A DNA stretch of 64,000 bases from Ketobacter sp964016105 (GTDB taxonomy: Bacteria; Pseudomonadota; Gammaproteobacteria; Pseudomonadales; Ketobacteraceae), in the NCBI GenBank assembly GCA_964016105.1, contig CAXHEX010000009.1, positions 135,517-199,516 on the forward strand, in the 5' to 3' direction. This document shows, one piece after another, positions 53,046 to 59,607 of the stretch (the stretch's first letter is position 1; the number at the start of each line of letters is the position of its first letter). Position numbers and translations under genes: made by a program. The notes under the pieces were generated by a model, which worked only from the letters and a program-made list of their open reading frames with translations, did no database searches and was not told where the DNA came from.

Positions 53046-53074
53046 ATTCTATGGAGTAACATAAATTGCGTCAA
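53046..53074 (-). promoter_or_regulatory. Promoter of tRNA-Glu
   Basis: On the minus strand TTGACG (53074-53069), a 17-base spacer and TAGAAT (53051-53046) are followed by the GC-rich discriminator TCGCGCCC. The leader of about 26 nt contains a GAACAC/GTGTTC inverted repeat. Confidence 0.85.
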
Positions 53075-53202
53075 GCTGTTTTTTGCACAAAGTTAAAAAA
53101 GACACCTCATATCAAAGCCTTAGGGTATTTAATGCCACTGATAAGGTTTGAATTTCTGCGCCATCTGGTTAGCATGGTCAAAATAATAACAAGAGCTGTC
53201 CC

Positions 53203-54255
53203 ATGAAATACGTTTTTATCGCGGCCTCAGTGCTGCTTGTGTTGGCTGCTGCGGCCTTTCTGCTATCACCTTCTCCTATTAACGCGGCGGCTTATCAACC
53301 ACCAGAAGCTCCTCCCCTCACGGGTTTAATGGAACCCAATGAGGCGTTATCTGCTATTGAAGTACTGGCAAAAGGCCAAGCATTGGGGCCCGAGGACGTG
53401 GATGCGGACCCCCAAGGGCGGATTTACGGCGCCCTGGCGGACGGACGCATTATCAGGGTGAATCTTGATGGAAGCACTGAAACGCTGGCCAACACCCAAG
53501 GCCGACCGTTGGGTTTAGACTGGGATAACCAGGGCAATCTAATTATTTGCGATGCCTTTAAAGGGCTGATGGCCCTAAACCCCGATGGCGTCCTCAGCAC
53601 CCTTGTGACGGAGGTGGACGGCATACCGATTAATTTTGCCGATGACCTGGAAGTGGCCAAGGACGGGATGATTTATTTCTCCGATGCCAGCCAGCGCTAC
53701 GACCAAAAACACTACGTGCAGGATATGCTGGAGGCCCGGCCCTGGGGGCGTTTACTGCGCTACGACCCCAACACCAAACAAACCGTCACCCTGCTGAATA
53801 ACCTCTATTTTGCCAATGGAATAGCACTTTCCCAGGAGGAAGACTTTGTCCTCATCAACGAAACCTACCGCTATCAAATTACCCGGCTCTGGCTGAGGGG
53901 CGAAAAAGCGGGCCAAACCGATCTATTTGCCAGCAATTTACCAGGCTTTCCCGATGGCATATCCAGTAGTGGCAGGGGTACATTCTGGTTGGCACTGGCC
54001 ACCACCCGCAACCCCACTGCGGACTGGTTGCACCCCAGGCCCTGGCTCAAAAACCAATTAGCTAAGCTGCCAAAATGGCTGCAGCCAAAGCCGGAGCTCT
54101 ATGGCCTGATCGTGGAACTGGATGAGCAAGGTGATATTATTCGCAGCTTGCACGACCCCGCAGGAGACACCTACCCATTCATAACCTCCGTCCAGGAACG
54201 GGGGCAACAAGTGTATCTCGGTTCTTTGGTGGCGGACGGTATCGGACGACTTTAA
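53203..54255 (+). CDS. SMP-30/strictosidine-synthase-like beta-propeller protein
   Basis: This 350-residue protein has an N-terminal hydrophobic anchor or signal (residues 3-23, VFIAASVLLVLAAAAFLLSP). A six-bladed propeller of the SMP-30/gluconolactonase/strictosidine-synthase-like class follows: GPEDVDADPQGRIYGALADG, GRPLGLDWDNQGNLIICDAF, NFADDLEVAKDGMIYFSDAS, GRLLRYDPNTKQ, FANGIALSQEEDFVLI and GFPDGISSSGRGTFWLAL. Relatives are lactonases or arylesterases (the APMAP type), so a periplasmic ester or lactone hydrolase is plausible, but the substrate is unknown. It is followed after 18 bases by the DUF962 gene, a likely operon. Confidence 0.88.
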   Translation: MKYVFIAASVLLVLAAAAFLLSPSPINAAAYQPPEAPPLTGLMEPNEALSAIEVLAKGQALGPEDVDADPQGRIYGALADGRIIRVNLDGSTETLANTQGRPLGLDWDNQGNLIICDAFKGLMALNPDGVLSTLVTEVDGIPINFADDLEVAKDGMIYFSDASQRYDQKHYVQDMLEARPWGRLLRYDPNTKQTVTLLNNLYFANGIALSQEEDFVLINETYRYQITRLWLRGEKAGQTDLFASNLPGFPDGISSSGRGTFWLALATTRNPTADWLHPRPWLKNQLAKLPKWLQPKPELYGLIVELDEQGDIIRSLHDPAGDTYPFITSVQERGQQVYLGSLVADGIGRL

Positions 54256-54273
54256 AGCGAATAGGAGAGATCT

Positions 54274-54585
54274 ATGTCACAAACCAAACACTTCAGGTCT
54301 TTTGACACTTTTTACCCCTACTACCTTTCTGAGCACAGCCACAGTACCTGCCGGCAGCTGCATTTTGTGGGTAGCACCCTAACTCTGGTGGCGTTGGCCT
54401 ATATGCTGCTCAACCAGACTTGGTGGATGATTTTTCTTTTGCCCATAATAGGTTATGGCTTTGCCTGGGTAGGTCATTTTTTCTTCGAGAAGAACAAGCC
54501 AGCCACTTTCATCTACCCCTGGTACAGCTTTTTAGGAGATTGGGTAATGTACAAAGACATGCTGACGGGTCGAGTGCGCTTTTGA
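54274..54585 (+). CDS. DUF962/Mpo1-like membrane protein
   Basis: This 103-residue protein of the DUF962/YGL010w (Mpo1-like) family has conserved histidines in EHSHSTCRQLHFVGS and AWVGHFFFEKNKPATF, two or three hydrophobic helices, and the signature YPWYSFLGDWVMYKDM. Yeast Mpo1 is an iron-dependent dioxygenase acting on 2-hydroxy fatty acids; whether the bacterial protein does the same is not established. AGGAGAG precedes ATG 54274. It probably shares a transcript with the propeller gene upstream. Confidence 0.9.
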   Translation: MSQTKHFRSFDTFYPYYLSEHSHSTCRQLHFVGSTLTLVALAYMLLNQTWWMIFLLPIIGYGFAWVGHFFFEKNKPATFIYPWYSFLGDWVMYKDMLTGRVRF

Positions 54586-54675
54586 TCCACTGTTTCTAGG
54601 GGCCTGTAGTTGACCCAACAAGTAAAATAGGGTCTACACTGAGATAAACGGGCAGGCAACCCCCAAGGAACAAAC

Positions 54676-55449
54676 ATGTCTACTGAACTCATCATTGTTC
54701 TCGGCGTACTGGGCGTAGGCGGCCTTGTGGCGTTATTTTATGTTAGCCACTCTCTGGAAAAGCAAAAACGAGAAAAAGCACTCCTTATTGCTAATTTGGG
54801 CGATTATATAATCCGATTACAACGACTGCTTGATGCCATCCCTGCTCCCTATCTGGGCAAAGATATTCAGTTACTGCTATTGGAACAGATAAAAAAACGA
54901 GTTGAGCGACTGGTGGAGTTGGCTCCAGGCAATGAGAAGTACCGTAAAAAACGCGACTCTGTTAACGGGCAACTGGCAGAAGTTAGCGCTACTACCCCGC
55001 AAACCCAGGCACCGGCTTTCAAATCTCCTGAGCAAGCCAATGAAGTTCGTAAACTTCTTCAAGACTTGTCAAAGGTTATTGAATCCTTCATGCAAAACCG
55101 GGTGATTGATCAGAATGAGGCACGTAAATACCTGACCACCATTCAAAGTGGTTTCTTTGACGCTAACCTGGGTTACATGACTCAAGTGGCTGAAACCAGC
55201 AAAAGCCAGGGTAAGCCCAAAATGGCCATTCTTAATTATGAAAAAGTCATAGCTGAAATGCAGAAACGTAATCAAAAAGGCGCTTACAACGATAAAATTG
55301 CCCGCATCAAAGAAATCATCAACGAGCTTAAAGCGGCGTCCGGTAGCCCAACGGCACAGGAGCAAAGCGCAAGCGCCGCAGGCGAACTGAATCAAGGGAT
55401 GGATGAATTTTTAGAAGAAGAAGATGCCTGGAAGAAAAAGTATTTCTAA
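54676..55449 (+). CDS. Membrane-anchored helical protein of unknown function
   Basis: I do not recognise this 257-residue protein. Residues 5-24 form a membrane anchor (LIIVLGVLGVGGLVALFYVS). About 70 charged helical residues follow (IIRLQRLLDAIPAPYLGKDI and on), then a Pro/Thr/Ala linker (about 100-115) and a second helical domain with TPR-like character (SKSQGKPKMAILNYEKVIAE). The tail is acidic and ends FLEEEDAWKKKYF. The anchor orientation suggests a cytoplasmic body. AAGGAAC precedes ATG 54676. A role in envelope scaffolding is only a guess. Confidence 0.8.
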   Translation: MSTELIIVLGVLGVGGLVALFYVSHSLEKQKREKALLIANLGDYIIRLQRLLDAIPAPYLGKDIQLLLLEQIKKRVERLVELAPGNEKYRKKRDSVNGQLAEVSATTPQTQAPAFKSPEQANEVRKLLQDLSKVIESFMQNRVIDQNEARKYLTTIQSGFFDANLGYMTQVAETSKSQGKPKMAILNYEKVIAEMQKRNQKGAYNDKIARIKEIINELKAASGSPTAQEQSASAAGELNQGMDEFLEEEDAWKKKYF

Positions 55450-55525
55450 TTGAATTTGTTGTCTAAAAAGACCATGCTCAAACGCCAAGATAAATAAAAA
55501 ACAAAAATCATAACTGGTATAAATC

Positions 55526-56191
55526 ATGGCCTTAACTGTATACGGTGCATCCCTCTCCCCCTTCGTGCGCAAACTTTGCGTGATTCTCAAAGAGAAAAAC
55601 TTGGCCTATGACCAGGTTCAGGTGGACCCAACGCGCGTTCCAGAGGATTACCAATCCCTGAGCCCATTTAAACGCATTCCCGCCCTGATGGATGGAGACA
55701 AACAGCTGGCGGACTCCAGCATCATCGCCACCTACCTGGAAGCAGCATACCCGCAAACCAGTCTGACCTATGATGACCCCTACATGAGGGCACAGGTGGC
55801 CTGGTTCGAGAAATTTGGCGACTACGAACTTGCTCCGGTGACCACCTTCGGTATTTTCCGCAACCTGGTGCTTATGAAAATGATTGGGCAACCCTCAGAT
55901 CAAAAACTGGTGGATAAATGCCTCAACACCAAATTACCCCCACTGCTGGATTACCTGGAAGCCAACAGCCCAGATCAAGGATTTATTGTGGGGGACAAAC
56001 TGACTGTTGCCGATATCGCCATCGCCACCCAGTTCGTCAATATGGGGTTCGCCAAAGAAACTATAGACGCAACCCGCTGGCCTAAAGCGGCTGCCTATGT
56101 GAATCGCATACAAGCCCGGGATAGCTTCGCCGAGCTTATTACTAAAGAAACGGCCTTCGTGGAAAAAATGCTGTCGAAGCTACGAAAGTAG
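55526..56191 (+). CDS. Glutathione S-transferase family protein
   Basis: This 221-residue protein has a complete GST fold. The thioredoxin-like N-terminal domain carries VYGASLSPFVRKLCVILKEK (catalytic Ser in LSPFVRK), the cis-Pro IPALMDGDKQLADSSIIATY and the glutathione-binding Asp-Ser-Ser. The helical C-terminal domain has GDKLTVADIAIATQFVNMGF. The class and substrate are unknown. Its 3' end overlaps the convergent glutathione peroxidase gene by 12 bases, pairing two glutathione-linked functions. Confidence 0.93.
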   Translation: MALTVYGASLSPFVRKLCVILKEKNLAYDQVQVDPTRVPEDYQSLSPFKRIPALMDGDKQLADSSIIATYLEAAYPQTSLTYDDPYMRAQVAWFEKFGDYELAPVTTFGIFRNLVLMKMIGQPSDQKLVDKCLNTKLPPLLDYLEANSPDQGFIVGDKLTVADIAIATQFVNMGFAKETIDATRWPKAAAYVNRIQARDSFAELITKETAFVEKMLSKLRK

Positions 56192-56665
56192 CTTCACTAT
56201 TTTTGATTCGATCTTGGCGGGCGTATCCTTTGGTGCGAACCTGGCCACCACCTCACCGTTTTTATTTACCAGAAATTTTGTGAAGTTCCACTTAATGGCT
56301 TCGCTACCCAACATCCCCGGCGCTTGGCTTTTCAGGTGCTGGAACAAAGGGTGGGCATTATCCCCATTCACCTCAATTTTCTGAAACATGGGAAAAGTCA
56401 CACCATAGTTGAGTTGACAGAACTCACCTATTTCTTCATTGGAACCGGGATCCTGATTCATAAACTGGTTACAGGGGAAACCAAGCACCATCAGTCCTTT
56501 GTCCTTGTATTTTTCGTACAGTTCTTCCAAGCCTTTGAACTGGGGCGTAAAGCCACACTTACTGGCGGTATTCACGATCAACACCACCTGGCCTTTAAAA
56601 TCCTCGAGTGAACGCTCATTACCCTGTATATCCAAACCACTGAACTGATAAATGTCCGCTGTCAT
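56180..56665 (-). CDS. Glutathione peroxidase (thioredoxin/glutathione-dependent)
   Basis: This 161-residue peroxidase of the bacterial Gpx/BtuE type has the peroxidatic C37 (NTASKCGFTPQF), Q71 and the W126-N127 pair (IKWNFTKF). GFPCNQF with C65 and EFCQLNYG with C83 offer resolving cysteines. It reduces hydroperoxides using thioredoxin or glutathione. ATG 56665 was chosen because the product then matches the family length; the frame is open for 66 more codons upstream but that part looks non-coding. The 3' end overlaps the GST gene by 12 bases. Confidence 0.94.
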   Translation of the reverse strand: MTADIYQFSGLDIQGNERSLEDFKGQVVLIVNTASKCGFTPQFKGLEELYEKYKDKGLMVLGFPCNQFMNQDPGSNEEIGEFCQLNYGVTFPMFQKIEVNGDNAHPLFQHLKSQAPGMLGSEAIKWNFTKFLVNKNGEVVARFAPKDTPAKIESKIVKLLS

Positions 56666-57112
56666 TATTTTGGCCACCGATTTATGAAAATGAGGCCATA
56701 CACTAACCACTATTTTGATTGCGTACAACCTGGACCTGAAAATGGCTTCCTGTAGATAAAATACCCCGCTACTTGTCCACAAAACCTGTGGATAACTCTG
56801 TGAACACATTATGTAAAAATTCGTAAGCAGGCCAAAACACGGCCCTAGCAACAAATCGATCAAACTTTAACCTGGATATTTTTAGCAAAATATCAGCAAC
56901 TTAAGTTATACGCCGGTACCACGTAGACGAACACCGGTTATATGCAAGTTTTAGCGGTAGCAGATACTAACTGTGAACAAAAAGGAGTACGCTCAGCCTA
57001 AGGGGCCCATCAAAAGAGCAGCCAACAAAACTGCTCAAGTTACATGACAAAGACCTTAAAACATTCGGTTATAAAGGCCTCATATAGACTGTTTTGATGG
57101 AAAAGCAAGCTG
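56666..57112. other. Intergenic region with no gene
   Basis: This 447-base gap lies between gpx and msrB, both on the minus strand. No credible ORF or RNA gene is seen. It holds the inverted DnaA-box-like pair listed separately (56773-56795), which could also be an operator for gpx. Confidence 0.5.
56773..56795. promoter_or_regulatory. Inverted pair of DnaA-box-like sites upstream of gpx
   Basis: TTGTCCACA (56773-56781, one mismatch to TTATCCACA) faces TGTGGATAA (56787-56795, a perfect DnaA box in reverse) across 5 bases. It may bind DnaA, or the dyad may be an operator about 110 bases before gpx. Confidence 0.5.
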
Positions 57113-57520
57113 TTAATAACTATTTTTTTCTCGGAAATCCAGGGACAGGGAATTTATGCAATAACGCAAGCCTGTGGGGGGCGGACCATCGGGAAAAACG
57201 TGGCCCAAATGGGCATCACAGACGGAACACAGCACTTCGGTACGTTCCATGCCGTGGCTGTTGTCGTATCGCTCAATGATCACGTTTTCAGATATTGGCC
57301 TAAAAAAACTAGGCCAGCCCGAGCCGGAATCGTATTTTGTTTCAGATACAAAGAGAGGTGTACCGCAACAGGCACAAACGTACTCCCCCACCTCTTTGTG
57401 GTCCCAATACTTCCCTGTGAAGGCTCGCTCCGTACCCGCCAATCGGCATACAGCGAATGCATCATCACTCAACTCTTGTTTCCATTCTTCGTCACTCTTT
57501 TCCACTCTTTTGTCTGCCAT
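57113..57520 (-). CDS. msrB: Peptide-methionine (R)-S-oxide reductase MsrB
   Basis: This 135-residue enzyme repairs oxidised methionine in proteins. Structural zinc cysteines are C49/C52 (YVCACCGTPLF) and C98/C101 (LCSVCDAHLG), and the catalytic Cys is C121 (RYCINSLSLDF). SGSGWPSFFRPI and GHVFPDGPPPTGLRYC are the family signatures. ATG 57520 was chosen because GAGGAG lies 8 bases upstream; a GTG two codons earlier is too close. It diverges from alaA. Confidence 0.97.
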   Translation of the reverse strand: MADKRVEKSDEEWKQELSDDAFAVCRLAGTERAFTGKYWDHKEVGEYVCACCGTPLFVSETKYDSGSGWPSFFRPISENVIIERYDNSHGMERTEVLCSVCDAHLGHVFPDGPPPTGLRYCINSLSLDFREKNSY

Positions 57521-57647
57521 GGACACCGCTCCTCAAAATCACATTAAAACCCGGCATTTTTCGTATAAACTTAGCGCTTATGACAAAAAAAGTCGTGACA
57601 ACAGTAATTACTCTCTTTTCCATAGTCAAAGGAACGCAAAGCAATTT

Positions 57648-58868
57648 ATGAAACCGGTGTTGAAATCATCCAAATTACACAACGTATGCTATGACATACG
57701 TGGCTCGGTATTAGAGGAGGCCCGCCGTCTGGAAGAGGAAGGCCACCGCATACTCAAATTAAACATCGGTAACCCTGCACCCTTTGGCTTGATGGCACCG
57801 GAAGAAATCATTCAGGATGTGATCTATCAGCTACCTGAAGGTTCCGGTTATTCCGATTCCAAAGGGCTGTTCGCCGCTCGCAAAGCAGTCATGCAGTACT
57901 ACCAAAAACGGGGCATTGAAAATATCCAAATCGAGGACATCTTCCTGGGTAATGGTGTGAGCGAGCTGATTGTCTTCGCCATGCAGGCGCTGTTGAACAA
58001 TGATGATGAGGTGTTAATACCAAGCCCGGACTACCCGCTTTGGACTGCGGCAGTGAGCCTGTCAGGGGGCAAACCCGTTCATTACACCTGTGATGAGCAA
58101 TCGGAATGGTATCCGGATCTGGAAGATATTCGCAGCAAAATATCGGCACGAACCCGGGCCATGGTCATCATCAACCCCAACAACCCCACCGGTGCGGTTT
58201 ACCCAAAAGAGGTATTGGAAGGGATGCTGGAAATCGCCAGAGAACACAAACTAATTGTGCTGTCTGACGAGATTTACGACAAAATTCTCTATGACGATGC
58301 TGAGCACGTATGCACCGCATCTCTAGCAGACGACTTGGTTTTTTTAACCTTTAACGGCCTGTCCAAAACCTACCGAGTGGCTGGGTATCGATCGGGCTGG
58401 ATGGCAGTAAGCGGCAACAAAATAGCCGCCAAAGACTACCTTGAAGGCCTGACCATGCTTGCATCCATGCGCCTGTGTTCAAACGTACCGGGGCAACTGG
58501 CCATTCAGACTGCACTGGGGGGCTACCAGAGCATCTACGAATTGACCAAACCCGATGGCCGACTCTACCGACAGAGGGAGATTGCCCACAGTATGCTTTG
58601 CGATATACCGGGTGTCAGTTGCGTGAAGCCCAAGGGCGCCCTGTACTTGTTCCCCAGGTTGGATCCAAAGGTATACCCAATTGAAAACGATCAAAAACTG
58701 GTGCTCGATATCCTGTTGCAGGAAAGGATACTTCTAGTACAGGGCACCGGCTTCAATTGGCCAGCCACTGACCATCTCCGATTGGTTTTCCTGCCAAGGG
58801 AAGAAGACCTCCAGGACGCGCTCACCCGTCTGGGCGATTTCTTTGAACGCCTGCGATCGGAACGCTAA
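57648..58868 (+). CDS. alaA: Glutamate-pyruvate aminotransferase AlaA
   Basis: This 406-residue PLP-dependent class I/II aminotransferase makes alanine from pyruvate and glutamate. It follows E. coli AlaA/YfbQ (405 aa): SKLHNVCYDIRGSVLEEARR, NIGNPAPFGLMAPEEIIQD, GVSELIVFAMQALLNNDDEV, NPNNPTGAVYPKEVLEGML, SDEIYDKILYDDAEH and the PLP-lysine region NGLSKTYRVAGYRSGWM. LMLASMRLCSN-type sequence follows (TMLASMRLCSNVPGQ). The frame is open for 158 codons upstream, antisense to msrB; ATG 57648 restores the family length. An orphan gene follows after 3 bases. Confidence 0.95.
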   Translation: MKPVLKSSKLHNVCYDIRGSVLEEARRLEEEGHRILKLNIGNPAPFGLMAPEEIIQDVIYQLPEGSGYSDSKGLFAARKAVMQYYQKRGIENIQIEDIFLGNGVSELIVFAMQALLNNDDEVLIPSPDYPLWTAAVSLSGGKPVHYTCDEQSEWYPDLEDIRSKISARTRAMVIINPNNPTGAVYPKEVLEGMLEIAREHKLIVLSDEIYDKILYDDAEHVCTASLADDLVFLTFNGLSKTYRVAGYRSGWMAVSGNKIAAKDYLEGLTMLASMRLCSNVPGQLAIQTALGGYQSIYELTKPDGRLYRQREIAHSMLCDIPGVSCVKPKGALYLFPRLDPKVYPIENDQKLVLDILLQERILLVQGTGFNWPATDHLRLVFLPREEDLQDALTRLGDFFERLRSER

Positions 58869-58871
58869 TAC

Positions 58872-59309
58872 GTGGCTGACCTGAATCTATTGGATTTTTA
58901 TAAAGACTGCGCTCTGGTGCTCATGAGCCTACATCGAGCGTTTCCGCGAAAAACCGATCTTTTTGTAGAAGACTTGATCGGCCCTGATGAAGTGGACGAA
59001 TTTGGCCTCCACACCAAGCGCCACGAAGCCTGTCTGGGTGCCATGCTATGGTTGGCGGACGAAGGGTATCTTCGTTACGCCAGCACCGTGCGCCAGGAAG
59101 GTGTGGATCAGGCGGTACTCACCGCCAAGGCCCTGGTGGAACTGACCCGGGTGCGCCCGCAACTCAATACCGATCTGGAAATGGAACCCGTTTCTGAATT
59201 CGAAGTTCAGCAAAGACTGACCATGGTGGAACACATGCGCCGCGCAGTAAAATCCCAGTCTTCTGAGCAACTGGTTCAGGTAATGATGGATTTTTTTCAG
59301 CCGGTTTAG
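58872..59309 (+). CDS. Hypothetical protein downstream of alaA
   Basis: I do not recognise this 145-residue protein. It starts at GTG three bases after the alaA stop, so it is very probably co-transcribed and coupled. It is helical and soluble; ACLGAMLWLADEGYLRYAST and AVLTAKALVELT are compatible with a winged-helix-like fold, and the C-terminal third is helical (EFEVQQRLTMVEHMRRAVKS). There is no signal or membrane segment. A regulatory or accessory role for alanine synthesis would be a guess. Confidence 0.82.
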   Translation: MADLNLLDFYKDCALVLMSLHRAFPRKTDLFVEDLIGPDEVDEFGLHTKRHEACLGAMLWLADEGYLRYASTVRQEGVDQAVLTAKALVELTRVRPQLNTDLEMEPVSEFEVQQRLTMVEHMRRAVKSQSSEQLVQVMMDFFQPV

Positions 59310-59528
59310 CTGCTGGGTTTAGTTTGTAATGAGGCTAAGTGGTAGTTGTTGGTTAAAAGAACTAGATGATCCAAGTTACCAATTTGGGCGAGAAGCGGTC
59401 GGTCAGGTTTTGGTGCTTGATCTTATGCCTGATTGGAAAAACAGACATCCGCACAAATGGATTCGCCCATTTTACCTAGCCAAGTGCAAGCGGGGTGCTA
59501 TCCAGTTTTTGCATCATCTGCTAAGAGA

Positions 59529-59557
59529 TTGCCACAGCGCCTAAGTAAATTTACCAT
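59529..59557 (+). promoter_or_regulatory. Probable promoter of TIR-TPR gene 1
   Basis: TTGCCA (59529-59534), a 17-base spacer and TACCAT (59552-59557) are weak alone. The element AAGTAAATTTACCATATA (59543-59560) and the following GACTTAAGCTGCACTCAATA are repeated before the second TIR-TPR gene, so this block is conserved between paralogues. The gap 59310-59607 holds no convincing gene. Confidence 0.5.
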
Positions 59558-59607
59558 ATAGCTACTCGACTTAAGCTGCACTCAATATAAAGGGTTTACA
59601 GGCACCT

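Noticed and set aside
56773..56795. Replication origin
   Set aside because: Only two DnaA-box-like sites, no AT-rich unwinding region beside them and no dnaA, gidA or dnaN nearby.
57174..57647. A 158-codon N-terminal extension of AlaA
   Set aside because: It is antisense to msrB, and the family length is reached from ATG 57648.
59329..59544. A 71-codon frame between the alaA-linked orphan and TIR-TPR gene 1
   Set aside because: No ribosome-binding site, unlikely composition and no recognisable motif; it could be a gene remnant but I cannot support it.
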